DNA of 64,000 bases from Gluconobacter frateurii (GCF_002723955.1 NZ_BEWN01000001.1:1-64000); one strand, 5' to 3'; numbered from the stretch's first letter, positions 17,811 through 26,770 are shown. The notes: generated from the letters alone by a model not told the origin. A program made the numbers and translations.

Positions 17811-17947
17811 CTCAGATCCCTGTTCCAGACAGATGGATATCTTCTGTCTGCTTTGCGGCTCGATCCTATACCGGGGCAAGGAATAAATGGAAGAGCGATT
17901 TCAAATGAGGTGTGGGCATTGGCACGGCGGGAAGGTTGCTCTGATAG

Positions 17948-17960
17948 ATACCCCCGGTAC
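17948..17960 (-). promoter_or_regulatory. Possible CsoR half-site upstream of copL-copA-copB
   Basis: Read on the minus strand, GTACC-GGGGGTAT resembles the ATACC-N5-GGGGTAT elements before copZ and the copper ATPase, but with a shortened centre. It lies about 140 bases upstream of the copL-like gene in the copper divergent spacer. Confidence 0.4.
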
Positions 17961-18034
17961 GTACGGGAATTTTAATTCGTTCCATTAACGATTTTAATTT
18001 CAAATGCCTGCTCAAATTGCTTAGGGAAAAGAAG

Positions 18035-18051
18035 ATACCTAAACGGGGTAT
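18035..18051 (+). promoter_or_regulatory. CsoR-type operator before copZ
   Basis: ATACC-TAAAC-GGGGTAT is an imperfect inverted repeat with the G-tract flanked by AT that is typical of CsoR operators. The same arrangement (ATACC-N5-GGGGTAT) recurs at 22491-22507 before the copper ATPase. It lies 50-67 bases upstream of the copZ start, the right place to overlap a promoter. Confidence 0.7.
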
Positions 18052-18101
18052 ATGGGAATCGCGGTATTCCAAGGATCTTTGGAAAGAAGGTGAACAGGGC
18101 C

Positions 18102-18314
18102 ATGACGCAGACGGCACATCTGACAGTTGAGGGAATGTCCTGTGAAGGCTGTGCAAAGCGTCTGCGCGAGGCACTGGAACGTCTCGAGGGTGTCTCTGCT
18201 GTGGCAGTTGTTCTGGACGGAGGGCAGGTCACGATTGCCTATGATCCAGCCGTCACCACAGTGCCAATCTTGCGGGAAGCAATTGAAGAGACAGGCTTTG
18301 ATGCAGTTCCATAG
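18102..18314 (+). CDS. copZ: Copper chaperone CopZ (heavy-metal-associated domain)
   Basis: A 70-residue single HMA domain: THLTVEGMSCEGCAKRL-type entry (here TAHLTVEGMSCEGC), with the Cu(I)-binding MSCEGC loop, and a C-terminal GFDAV. Such proteins carry Cu(I) in the cytosol to copper ATPases or to CsoR. ATG at 18102 is chosen because GGAAAGAAGG lies 11 bases before it; a GTG at 18090 would leave no room for a ribosome site. A CsoR-type element lies just upstream, and the copper ATPase is three genes downstream. Confidence 0.93.
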   Translation: MTQTAHLTVEGMSCEGCAKRLREALERLEGVSAVAVVLDGGQVTIAYDPAVTTVPILREAIEETGFDAVP

Positions 18315-18399
18315 CGTACGCCTGCCTTCTCATTCCTGAGGGCACACGATACACAACATCCGGCTCAATATGCGAAACCAGTGCCGGGTGTCATGTCGC

Positions 18400-18412
18400 A
18401 GAATAATATTCT
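18400..18412. promoter_or_regulatory. Fur-like palindrome before the second TonB receptor
   Basis: AGAATA-A-TATTCT is a perfect 6-1-6 palindrome sharing the GAATAAT core of the Fur box at 56923. It is close to the possible start codons of the receptor, which favours a start at 18429 or 18462 over those further upstream. Iron control is a suggestion only, because the gene sits inside a copper block. Confidence 0.4.
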
Positions 18413-18428
18413 TAAAGTGAAACAGATC

Positions 18429-20789
18429 ATGCGGCAGTCTTATAGTTCCTGGGCAGGTTTCATGACGCACCATGGCGCCAACACCTTTCGGCGTTCCTCT
18501 TTTTTCTCCGTTTCCAGCTCCGCCCTGATCTGCGGAACCTTGATGATGGGTGGTGCCCCTGATGTACGCGCTTCAGAACTGGGGGAAAAAAGCCGTCAGA
18601 AAGTGTCCCGCTGCCATGATGTTCAGGGAACGGGCGCCAAAATTGCGCAGGTGTGTCGGGAGACCGTAGCCTCCACTGCGCTCTCTCAGACTTCGGCACC
18701 CAGTCCCTCGTTGAACGGTGATGAGGGTTCCGTCGTGGATGGAAGCACCGAAAATCTGCATGTCTATGGAACGTCCCGCTCTTACACCGCCCCGGCTGTG
18801 GAAGCGTGGGGGAAAACGCCTGTTGCCCTGAAGGATATTCCGCACTCGATTTCTGTAATCACACAGCAGCGCATGGAAGATTCCAACATGCTGACGATGA
18901 CGGACGCCATGCGCCAGATCAATGGGATCCGCGTGCTGCCGGGATCAACGGTCAATAGCAATTTTTATTCACGGGGTTATCAGCTCACAACGTCGATTGA
19001 TGGAACGCCCAATGCGGCGGGAACGCTGAACAACGCGAGTTTTGATCTCTCGATGTATGACAGGATTGAAGTCATGCGCGGGTCTGCTGGTCTGCTGCAA
19101 GGAGCCGGTGGCGCTGGGGGCGTGGTCAATCAGGTCACGAAAAAACCCGGAAAAGATTTTGCCGCGAGTGGGAATGCCACCGTGGGAAGCTTCAATAACT
19201 ATCGTGCGGATGTGGACCTGACCGTTCCGCTTAATCGCTCCAAAACACTGCGATTCCGTACGGCCGATCTCTTTCAGGATAACGATTACTTCTACAAATA
19301 CGCCCATAATAGAAGCTGGCAGGCTTATGGCGTTCTGGAATGGGACATCACGCCGTCCACCACGTTTCTGGTGTCCCATGCGGCGCAGAAGCAGAATATT
19401 GATGCGCCGTATTACGGGCTACCTGTCACAACCACCCAGACACTCTGGTACGGCGGCCGAGATGCGAACCCGACGCAGCCCTGGGGATATAGTGATTACA
19501 TGACCCAGCAGACGATTGCGTCTCTGACGCAGAAGCTGTGGGGCGACTGGACGGTCACGGCGCGTGGGACTTTCTACGATCAGAGCTACAACACGCTCTA
19601 TAATGAGCCGTGGACTACGATCAATGCACAGACTGGTAAGCTAACCTACGAAGATGTCGGCAATTTCCCATATCGTGGAACGAATACGTCCCGTTCGGCT
19701 GATATTTACACAACAGGCAGCTTCCGGCTTCTACACCGGACGCATCATGTGCTTCTGGGCTTTAACTACAACTCTTATGATACGCATGTTGCCTATGGCG
19801 CGGTTACGTCGGACGCGGTGTATTCCGATGTCAGCATCAACAACACGGCAGTGGTGAAGAAGCCGGCTGCTGGCAGCATTACCTACAATGCGGCCGATGG
19901 TGCGGAAGGGACGGATGACAACGCCTATCAGTGGGGGTTCTACGGACAGCTCCGGCTTGAAGTGATCCGCCATTTGTCCTTGATCCTTGGCGGGCGTGTG
20001 TCGCGGTTTTTCGAAAAGACGCGGGATGCCAGCCCATCCCCGGAAGGGGCATGGAAGACGACGGCCAATATTCACGGTCAGCTCACGCCCTATCTGGGGA
20101 CGGTCTATCAGATCACGCCCAACCTTTCCTGGTACGCCAGTTATGCCAGCATTTTCACGCCCTCTGTCGGGCGGCTGACTTACAACGGGGACGGTCTGAC
20201 GCCGCAGCAGGGCAATCAGGTCGAAACTGGCTTTAAGGGCGAGTATTTTCACGGTCGCCTGAATTTTTCAACCGCGCTTTTCCGGATGGAAAGTGTCAAT
20301 CAACCCGTTCAAGACCCGGCTCATACGAGCTTCTATATCACGACTGGCCCCATTCGCCGGCAGGGCTGGGAAGCGCAGGTTGATGGGCAGATCATGCCAG
20401 GTCTCGATGTATCCATCGGGTATACATATCTGGATACCAAGGTTTCCAATCCGAAAGTTTCCGATTTCGGGGGCGTTTTTTCACCGCGTCACATGTTCAA
20501 ATCCTGGGTACATTACAATGCACAGCAAGGGCGCCTGAAAGGGCTGAGTTTTGGTGTTGGGCTGGATGCGTACAGCAACCTTCGCGGGAGTTATGCGACG
20601 ACTGTTCAGGGCGGATATATGACGCTCGACAGCGTTATTGGATACCGCTTTAACAAGCATCTGAAACTCCAGCTTAATGCCTATAACCTGACCAATCGCT
20701 ATTATTACGAGCGCGCCAGTGGCGTCTGGCAGCTCAATTTCCCGGCCGCTCCCCGCAGTTTCATGGCAACGCTTCGTGGCACGTACTGA
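18429..20789 (+). CDS. TonB-dependent siderophore-type receptor in copper block
   Basis: An approximately 786-residue receptor of the TonB-dependent siderophore group (FhuE/FpvA-like). After a signal region (FRRSSFFSVSSSALICGTL) come a linker with a TonB-box-like stretch (ENLHVYGTSRSYT), the plug (PVALKDIPHSISVITQQRME, NGIRVLPGSTVNSNFYSRGY, DRIEVMRGSAGLLQGAG, GGVVNQVTKKP), and a barrel ending in RSFMATLRGTY. There is no STN domain. Alternative starts lie at 18381, 18393 and 18462. It sits between copZ and an SbmA-like ABC gene whose start overlaps its 3' end, upstream of the copper ATPase, so its ligand could be a copper- or iron-chelating compound. The ligand is unknown. Confidence 0.92.
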   Translation: MRQSYSSWAGFMTHHGANTFRRSSFFSVSSSALICGTLMMGGAPDVRASELGEKSRQKVSRCHDVQGTGAKIAQVCRETVASTALSQTSAPSPSLNGDEGSVVDGSTENLHVYGTSRSYTAPAVEAWGKTPVALKDIPHSISVITQQRMEDSNMLTMTDAMRQINGIRVLPGSTVNSNFYSRGYQLTTSIDGTPNAAGTLNNASFDLSMYDRIEVMRGSAGLLQGAGGAGGVVNQVTKKPGKDFAASGNATVGSFNNYRADVDLTVPLNRSKTLRFRTADLFQDNDYFYKYAHNRSWQAYGVLEWDITPSTTFLVSHAAQKQNIDAPYYGLPVTTTQTLWYGGRDANPTQPWGYSDYMTQQTIASLTQKLWGDWTVTARGTFYDQSYNTLYNEPWTTINAQTGKLTYEDVGNFPYRGTNTSRSADIYTTGSFRLLHRTHHVLLGFNYNSYDTHVAYGAVTSDAVYSDVSINNTAVVKKPAAGSITYNAADGAEGTDDNAYQWGFYGQLRLEVIRHLSLILGGRVSRFFEKTRDASPSPEGAWKTTANIHGQLTPYLGTVYQITPNLSWYASYASIFTPSVGRLTYNGDGLTPQQGNQVETGFKGEYFHGRLNFSTALFRMESVNQPVQDPAHTSFYITTGPIRRQGWEAQVDGQIMPGLDVSIGYTYLDTKVSNPKVSDFGGVFSPRHMFKSWVHYNAQQGRLKGLSFGVGLDAYSNLRGSYATTVQGGYMTLDSVIGYRFNKHLKLQLNAYNLTNRYYYERASGVWQLNFPAAPRSFMATLRGTY

Positions 20790-22491
20790 AGACCCGACAC
20801 CCCCGCATTCCCTTTTGGACTGGAGGGTTCTTCTCCCCTACTGGCGATCAGAAGATCGCTGGAAAGCACTGGGGCTTCTGGTGGGGATTATCGGTCTGTC
20901 GTTTCTGGATGTGCAGGTTGCTGTCTGGTTCGGAAAATGGGACCAGACGTTTTTTGATACGATGTTCGCGTATAAAGTCGCGGCCTGCATTGCGCTCATT
21001 CCCATTTATGTCGTGATGATGGGGTTGAGTGCGGGGATGCGTGTCATCCAGCAATATATGACGCAGGTTCTCTCCATGCGCTGGCGGCTGTGGAATACGC
21101 GGGTTTATTTGCGAAAATACCTGTCCGATAATGCGTATTATCATCTGGAGCACGGAGAAAATCGGGCCGATAACCCTGATCAGCGTATCGCGGATGATCT
21201 GGCGCAAATGTCAGTCTGGACGTTGCGCCTGGGCCTGGACGCCATTCAGGCGGTGACGACCTTTCTATCGTTTGCGGTTGTCCTCTGGACGATTGGTGGC
21301 ACGTTGTCCTTTGTCTGGCACGGTTGGCACATCGTCATTCCGGGCTACATGTTTTTCGGGACGACAATTTCCATTCTGCTCATTTCTCTGGTTCTGGAAA
21401 AAGCAGGTGGCCCGCTCGTCAGCGCCAATTATCGCCAGCAGCATTATGACGCTGATCTGCGTGCAGCTCTGCTGGATGTGCGGCGTAATTCAGAACAGAT
21501 TGCTTTTTATGGCGGTGAGGGCGCAGAGCATTTCCGGCTTTCGGAATGTCTGCATCGGATCGCCACCAACTGGCGCAGCGTGCTGGCTTACACATGGCGC
21601 GCCAATACCGTGGTCGAGCTTTATACGGGCGGGATCAACATTGTTCTGTGGGCTTTGCTGATCCCGAAGCTGTTGGCGCATGCGTTGACGTTTGGTCTAT
21701 ACTCCCGGATCAATTCAGCCTTCATGAATGTGCGCCGAAGCCTGCAATGGTTCATCGAAAACTACACGGATCTGGCCACGCTCCGCTCCATCCTTCAGCG
21801 TCTGAGTGAATTCGAGCGTGTTGTGACGGGACGCCCAGAAGGTGGGATTGTCCGTACACCGGTGGAGCAGGGGCAAATCGAGATCAGGGATCTGGTTCTT
21901 GATCGCGCCGATGGATCGCGGATTGCGACTGTCGGAGATCTGACCATCCCAAGTGGCGCGCGCCTGATGATTGCAGGTGCGTCCGGAGCTGGGAAAAGCA
22001 CTCTTCTGCGGGCTTTGGCCGGGCTTTGGGCCTGTGGAGCGGGGAGTGTCTCGTTCAACATGCGGGACGCCATGTTCTTGCCGCAGCGGAGTTATGTTCC
22101 AACAGGAACGCTTCGGCAGGCTCTTAGCTATCCGGCAACGTCTGACCGGTATGAACTGGATGCATGCGAGGCGGCTCTGGAGGCCTCCAATTTAGGGGCG
22201 TTGGTGTCAAAGTTGGATCATGACGCCGCATGGGGCGACGTGCTTTCTCCCGGCGAACAGCAGCGTTTGGCATTTGCCCGTGTCTTTCTGGCAAGGCCCG
22301 CAACGCTCTTTCTGGATGAGGCAACATCTGCCCTCGATGAAGAGAATGAGGCGCTTCTTTATACGCGCCTTCTTGCGCTTCTGCCGGAGGTGACCCTCAT
22401 TAGTGTGGCACATCATTCAGGCCTGAAGCGCTTTCATGACCACGAGGCCATTCTTTCTACCCAAGGTATGACGATACAGGTTCTTTCATAA
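20776..22491 (+). CDS. SbmA/BacA- and YddA-like ABC transporter (membrane plus ATPase)
   Basis: A 571-residue half-transporter. The N-terminal part (about residues 15-330) is an SbmA/BacA-type membrane domain with about six helices (WKALGLLVGIIGLSFLDVQV, VWFGKWDQTFFDTM, HLEHGENRADNPDQRIADD). The C-terminal part is an ABC ATPase with Walker A GASGAGKSTLLRALAG, signature LSPGEQQRLAFARV and Walker B ATLFLDEATSALDE. YddA and mycobacterial Rv1819c have this build; Rv1819c moves cobalamin and peptides. GTG at 20776 is chosen; GTG at 20719 is possible but would lie deep within the receptor gene. The overlap with the receptor stop suggests coupled expression. Direction and cargo are unknown; the receptor upstream suggests handling of an imported or exported metallophore or peptide. 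Confidence 0.9.
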   Translation: MARTEDPTPPHSLLDWRVLLPYWRSEDRWKALGLLVGIIGLSFLDVQVAVWFGKWDQTFFDTMFAYKVAACIALIPIYVVMMGLSAGMRVIQQYMTQVLSMRWRLWNTRVYLRKYLSDNAYYHLEHGENRADNPDQRIADDLAQMSVWTLRLGLDAIQAVTTFLSFAVVLWTIGGTLSFVWHGWHIVIPGYMFFGTTISILLISLVLEKAGGPLVSANYRQQHYDADLRAALLDVRRNSEQIAFYGGEGAEHFRLSECLHRIATNWRSVLAYTWRANTVVELYTGGINIVLWALLIPKLLAHALTFGLYSRINSAFMNVRRSLQWFIENYTDLATLRSILQRLSEFERVVTGRPEGGIVRTPVEQGQIEIRDLVLDRADGSRIATVGDLTIPSGARLMIAGASGAGKSTLLRALAGLWACGAGSVSFNMRDAMFLPQRSYVPTGTLRQALSYPATSDRYELDACEAALEASNLGALVSKLDHDAAWGDVLSPGEQQRLAFARVFLARPATLFLDEATSALDEENEALLYTRLLALLPEVTLISVAHHSGLKRFHDHEAILSTQGMTIQVLS

Positions 22492-22507
22492 TACCGTATG
22501 GGGGTAT
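22491..22507 (+). promoter_or_regulatory. CsoR-type operator before the copper ATPase
   Basis: ATACC-GTATG-GGGGTAT matches the element at 18035 in all 12 defined positions with the same 5-base centre length. It lies 64-80 bases upstream of the ATPase start, directly after the ABC gene stop, and gives the ATPase its own copper-responsive promoter. Confidence 0.72.
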
Positions 22508-22570
22508 ATTCCCTTTCGTTTTCCGGAGCCGCCCGGTTTTGCGACTCTCGCCAGCTCAGGAGATGTTCAG

Positions 22571-24946
22571 ATGTCAAAAACAGTCAGTTTCCCAGTTGGC
22601 GGGATGACCTGTGCGGCTTGTGCTGCGCGGATTGAGAAAGTGCTGAATCGGCAGAGTGGCGTTCATGCGACCGTTAATTTTGCTTCTGAGCGGGCTCAGG
22701 TTGATCTGGACGGGCCGGAAGCAAATGTCGGGAATGTTGTCGCTGCCGTTCGTAAGGCCGGTTTCTCTGTTGACGAACAGAGTGTGGATTTCGCGATTAC
22801 CGGCATGACCTGTGCGGCTTGCGCGGCCCGGATCGAGAAAGTGCTGAACCGTATGCCCTCCGTTCAGGGCAGCGTGAATTATGCGGCTGAACGTGCGCAT
22901 GTGACCTACATTCCCGGTATCGTCACTCCGGAAGATCTGGCGAGCAAGATTACGAAGGCGGGCTTCGGTGCGGCGCGTCTTGATGACGGTCAGCGCGAAG
23001 ACCCCAAAGCAAAGCGTGAGGCCGTCTGGCGGAAAGAGCGTAACCGCTTCCTGCTGACGTTTATTCTGGCTTTGCCGCTCTTCGTTGAAATGTTCGGGAT
23101 GCTGCTGGGACGGATGGAAACCGTGCCGGTGGCCGTGCAGTTTGTCAGTGCCACATTGGTGCAGTTTGTTTGCGGAGCGCATCTGTATCGCCGGGCCTGG
23201 AATGCCGTGCGCGGCGGATCGGCCAATATGGATGTGCTGGTCGTTCTGGGAACGAGCATTGCGTATCTGTTCAGCGCGATCGTTGTTCTGTTCCGTCTGG
23301 ACCAGCCGGTTTATTTTGAAGCGAGTGGCGCAATCATTACCCTGATTTCGCTGGGTAAGCTGATGGAAACACGCGCCAAGGTGCGCACGAGCGCAGGGAT
23401 TGAAAGCCTGCTTCAGCTTCAGCCGCAGACTGCGCATGTGGAGCGTGATGGTGTTCTGGTTGATCGGGCGGTAGCGGACATGCATGTCGGGGACATCTTT
23501 GTCGTCCGGCCTGGTGAGAGTATCCCGGTGGATGGAACCGTTCTGGAGGGGGCTTCGGACGTCAACGAAGCCATGCTGACCGGTGAAAGTGTCCCTGCTC
23601 TGAAGCAGACCGGAAGTGACGTCTTTGGCGGCACGATCAACGCGAATGGGGTCCTGAAGGTCAAAGCGACAGGCGTTGGCTCTGATACAGCGCTGGCGCG
23701 AATTGTGCGTATGGTCGAGCAGGCGCAGGGGTCGAAAGCCAATGTGCAGCGGCTTGCGGATCGTGTGTCCGGGATATTTGTTCCGGCCGTCGTGGCGTTT
23801 GCTGTTGTGACGTTCCTGATCGGCTGGCTTGTGACGGGGTCTGCGACGTGGAGTCTGGTTTCAGCAGTGTCCGTGTTGGTCATTGCCTGTCCCTGCTCGC
23901 TGGGGCTTGCGACCCCGACCGCCATCATGGTCGGAACTGGCCGTGGGGCGCAGAATGGGATTCTGTTCCGGAATGCTGATGCACTTGAACGTGCGGAAAA
24001 ACTGTCGACGATCATTCTCGACAAGACGGGGACCCTTACGCAGGGACGACCCAGTGTGACCTGTCTGCATCCGGTATCTGGCGTTTCCATGGATCGACTT
24101 CTCGCTGTGGCAACGTCTCTGGAGCAGAACTCAGAACATCCGCTTGCCCGCGCGATTGTTGATCATGGAATGGCGCATCATGCGACGGTTCTGAGCGTGG
24201 ATGGGTTCAAGGCCATTCCGGGTCTTGGCGTCGAAGCCCAGCTTGAAGGCGAGCCTGCGCTTCTTGGATCGCCTCGCTATCTCACTGATGCCGGATATGA
24301 CCTGACGACCCTGCCTGTAGATGCTTTGGAAAGCGAAGGACAGACGGTTATTGCAGTGGCGACAGGCGGGCGGCTTCTGGGGATTCTGGCTCTGGGAGAC
24401 AATCTGCGCCCGGATGCCGCTTCGACGGTCGCGGCTCTCAAGGCGCGTGGCATCAAGGTTGTTATGCTGACGGGCGATAATGAGCGGACCGCCTCAGTTG
24501 TGGCGCGGCAGGTCGGTGTGGATGATTATCTGGCCGGTGTACTGCCGCAGAATAAGGCGGAAGGCGTGGCGCGCTACCGGGCTGAGGGACGAGTTGTCGG
24601 CATGGTCGGGGATGGCGTTAATGATGCGCCGGCGCTGGCTGCTGCGGATGTCGGATTTGCCATTGGTGCTGGATCGGCTGTTGCACTTGATACGGCGGAT
24701 GTCGTGCTCATGAAGAGCGAACTGACGAGCGTTCTGGATGCGATTTCCCTGTCTCGCGCGACGCTTTCCAAGATCCGCCAGAACCTCTTCTTCGCGTTCA
24801 TCTACAATCTTCTGGGTCTGCCTCTGGCGGCTTTAGGAATGTTGAACCCGATTGTCGCGGGGGCCGCCATGGCGATGAGTTCGGTCTCGGTTGTGAGCAA
24901 TTCCCTTCTTCTCAATCGCTGGAAGCCTGAAGCAAAGCGCTCCTAG
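22571..24946 (+). CDS. copA: Cu(I)-exporting P1B-type ATPase
   Basis: A 791-residue P1B-1 ATPase that pumps Cu(I) out of the cytosol. It has two N-terminal HMA domains (GMTCAAC at residues 12-17 and 79-84), the membrane CPC metal site (IACPCSLGLATP, C440/C442), the phosphorylated Asp in DKTGT (D484), the HP motif in SEHPLARAI, and the hinge GDGVNDAPALAAADVG. The C-terminal helix has the P1B-1 MAMSSVSVVSNSLLLNRW signature. The symbol copA is also used for the periplasmic oxidase in this window; this gene could equally be called copB or actP in other schemes. The two HMA coding regions share long identical DNA stretches, as described in the findings. The 3' end overlaps the convergent hydrolase gene by 4 bases. 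Confidence 0.97.
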   Translation: MSKTVSFPVGGMTCAACAARIEKVLNRQSGVHATVNFASERAQVDLDGPEANVGNVVAAVRKAGFSVDEQSVDFAITGMTCAACAARIEKVLNRMPSVQGSVNYAAERAHVTYIPGIVTPEDLASKITKAGFGAARLDDGQREDPKAKREAVWRKERNRFLLTFILALPLFVEMFGMLLGRMETVPVAVQFVSATLVQFVCGAHLYRRAWNAVRGGSANMDVLVVLGTSIAYLFSAIVVLFRLDQPVYFEASGAIITLISLGKLMETRAKVRTSAGIESLLQLQPQTAHVERDGVLVDRAVADMHVGDIFVVRPGESIPVDGTVLEGASDVNEAMLTGESVPALKQTGSDVFGGTINANGVLKVKATGVGSDTALARIVRMVEQAQGSKANVQRLADRVSGIFVPAVVAFAVVTFLIGWLVTGSATWSLVSAVSVLVIACPCSLGLATPTAIMVGTGRGAQNGILFRNADALERAEKLSTIILDKTGTLTQGRPSVTCLHPVSGVSMDRLLAVATSLEQNSEHPLARAIVDHGMAHHATVLSVDGFKAIPGLGVEAQLEGEPALLGSPRYLTDAGYDLTTLPVDALESEGQTVIAVATGGRLLGILALGDNLRPDAASTVAALKARGIKVVMLTGDNERTASVVARQVGVDDYLAGVLPQNKAEGVARYRAEGRVVGMVGDGVNDAPALAAADVGFAIGAGSAVALDTADVVLMKSELTSVLDAISLSRATLSKIRQNLFFAFIYNLLGLPLAALGMLNPIVAGAAMAMSSVSVVSNSLLLNRWKPEAKRS

Positions 24947-25614
24947 GACGTCTGAAGGCGGCGTTGAACGAAAGACACAAGGGTCTTTGCACCGTGGCTC
25001 CAAAGACCCAGAAAGTCATCGCTGCCGACATGCCCGGTGAGGCCTGCATCCGTGAACTCTGCGTGCCAGTGATTGGCAAGGGTTCGAGCACGGTCGCTGG
25101 AAAGCCATGGATCATTCCGGCTGGCCATCAGGGCCATCGGAACAGGTGATGGGGCTTCTGGCAAGGGCGCAAAAGCGCGGATTCGGGCAGCCTCCGGGTG
25201 TGTCGTGTGTTCGATATCCGCGGGTGCCACAAGAAATGCCCCCGCGATCCGGGATGTCTCATGGCGTGTAAGCCAGTGGGCCGTCAGAACAGCCCCCAGA
25301 CTGTGTGCAATCAGAAGAACGGGCTTTTCAGCCTGCTGGATTGCAGCCGTCAGTGTTGCGTCCCAGTCTTCGGGTTCCGGGTTTTGCCAATCCGTCTGGT
25401 GCAGGCGCGTGAGGCCAAAGGCGCTTTCCCATCGGGTCTGCCAGTGATGTGGGCCGGAATTGAAAAGTCCGGGCACGAGAAGCGGCGTGAAGTGTTCTTT
25501 GATGCGGTGAAATTCAGCGGCCAGAACCGTTTCTTCGGAAGAGCGCTGAAAGGAAAGCGCCCGAGCACTTGCCGTAAGGTCCAGAGCGGTAGCGCGGCCG
25601 GAAAAAAGATTCAT
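24943..25614 (-). CDS. RBBP9/YdeN-type serine hydrolase
   Basis: A 223-residue alpha/beta hydrolase of the RBBP9/YdeN group. The fold starts at LLVPGLFNSGPHHWQTRWE (the GxxxSxxxHWQ entry typical of this family), the nucleophile elbow is LLIAHSLGAVLTAHWL (Ser in AHSLGA), the Asp is probably in MASRNDPWLS, and the His is in the C-terminal GHVGSDDFLGLWSHGA. The natural substrate of these enzymes is unknown. It converges on the copper ATPase with a 4-base overlap of the stop codons and does not look part of the copper system. The start at 25614 leaves about 45 residues before the core, and a later start is possible. Confidence 0.85.
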   Translation of the reverse strand: MNLFSGRATALDLTASARALSFQRSSEETVLAAEFHRIKEHFTPLLVPGLFNSGPHHWQTRWESAFGLTRLHQTDWQNPEPEDWDATLTAAIQQAEKPVLLIAHSLGAVLTAHWLTRHETSRIAGAFLVAPADIEHTTHPEAARIRAFAPLPEAPSPVPMALMASRNDPWLSSDRARTLANHWHAEFTDAGLTGHVGSDDFLGLWSHGAKTLVSFVQRRLQTS

Positions 25615-25700
25615 GCCCGTGATCTCCAGAAGCCTGACCGGAAGACGATTCCCGATCAGGATTGAATGTCTGGATTAATAACGAACATAGATCAGTATTA

Positions 25701-25724
25701 AATAAAATAACTATATTATAATGT
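25701..25724. repeat. Left copy of the cysK-flanking repeat
   Basis: AATAAAATAACTATA (25701-25715), followed after 4 bases by AATGT, lies just after the cysK stop. The same 15 bases, also followed after 4 bases by AATGT, occur at 26771 upstream of cysK. The patch is much more AT-rich than the surroundings. Confidence 0.7.
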
Positions 25725-25726
25725 AA

Positions 25727-26722
25727 TTAAGACAGTCCATCGAAGAGTTGTGTGGAGAGATAACGCTCCGCAAAGGACGGCGCGATCACCACAATGGTCT
25801 TGCCACGGCTTGATGCCTTCTTGGCCAGCGACATCCCTGCATAAAGGGCTGCCCCAGAAGAAATCCCAATGGGAATGCCTTCTACAGCAGCGCAGAGCCG
25901 GGCCGTTGTCAGGGATTCCTGCTCCGAAACTTCAATGACGCTGTCGAGCGCGCGTAGATCCAGAGTGTCCGGTTGAAAGCCTGGTCCAATGCCCTGAATG
26001 CCATGTGGGCCCGGCTCGTCGCCATGCAGAACCGCACTTTCCCGGGGTTCCACACCAATGACCTTGATGGCTTTGCTGAATTTCTTCAGCCCGTGGGCAA
26101 TGCCTGATGCAGTGCCGCCTGTGCCAAGACCGGCGACAACCATGTCCACCTGTCCGGCGGTATCATTCCAGATTTCGAGCGCTGTAGTCTGCTCATGAAC
26201 AGCAGGGTTGGCATCGTTCTCGAACTGGCTCGGCATCCAGGCATCCGGAAGGGTTTCCATCAGTTCTTCCGCGCGGCGGATGGCCCCAGCCATGCCATCA
26301 TTGGCGGGAGTAAGCTCTGTTGTTGCACCCATCAGGCGCAGCATCTTCCGACGCTCGGTAGAGGCACTTTCCGGCATGGTGACGATCAGGCGATAACCCA
26401 GCGCCACGGCGGCAAAAGCAAGGGAAATGCCTGTATTGCCGGAGGTTGGTTCAATAAGAACGGTCCGGCCTGGTGTAATGAGGCCCCGTGTTTCCGCGTC
26501 TCGCAGCATGGCAACGCCGATACGGTCTTTGACAGAGCCGAGTGGGTTGAAAAATTCAAGTTTGAGGAGCAGCCGTCCGTGCAGCTTTTCCTGCTCGGTC
26601 AGACGGGGGAGGGCGACGAGCGGCGTGCCCCCGACAGTTTCCAGAAAGGAGTTGTAAACTCTGCCACGTGGAGCGGCATAACCTTCAAACGGAGCGGGGG
26701 AAGACACGACCTTTTTGTTCAT
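25727..26722 (-). CDS. cysK: Cysteine synthase (O-acetylserine sulfhydrylase)
   Basis: A 331-residue PLP enzyme of the cysteine synthase family that makes cysteine from O-acetylserine and sulfide. Lys65 (NPLGSVKDRIG) is the PLP lysine, SGNTGISLA the phosphate/substrate loop, GTGGTASGI the PLP phosphate cup, and GISSGAALYAG the late conserved loop. About 25 N-terminal residues precede the usual start. It is encoded alone, flanked by 15-bp AT-rich repeats, and is divergent from a leader that contains Met and Cys codons. The pairing suggests that the divergent spacer senses sulfur status. Confidence 0.95.
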   Translation of the reverse strand: MNKKVVSSPAPFEGYAAPRGRVYNSFLETVGGTPLVALPRLTEQEKLHGRLLLKLEFFNPLGSVKDRIGVAMLRDAETRGLITPGRTVLIEPTSGNTGISLAFAAVALGYRLIVTMPESASTERRKMLRLMGATTELTPANDGMAGAIRRAEELMETLPDAWMPSQFENDANPAVHEQTTALEIWNDTAGQVDMVVAGLGTGGTASGIAHGLKKFSKAIKVIGVEPRESAVLHGDEPGPHGIQGIGPGFQPDTLDLRALDSVIEVSEQESLTTARLCAAVEGIPIGISSGAALYAGMSLAKKASSRGKTIVVIAPSFAERYLSTQLFDGLS

Positions 26723-26770
26723 GCCGTTTCTGTATCACAGGACTTGGAAAAGGGCAGGCTGGAATTTTTC

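Noticed and set aside
22604-22851. Possible CRISPR or tandem repeat signal from the 201-base spaced repeats
   Set aside because: Only two copies, both inside coding DNA for homologous HMA domains; explained by the protein family.
22574-23485. A 303-residue minus-strand frame opposite the copper ATPase
   Set aside because: Its repeated segments only mirror the duplicated HMA coding DNA on the other strand.
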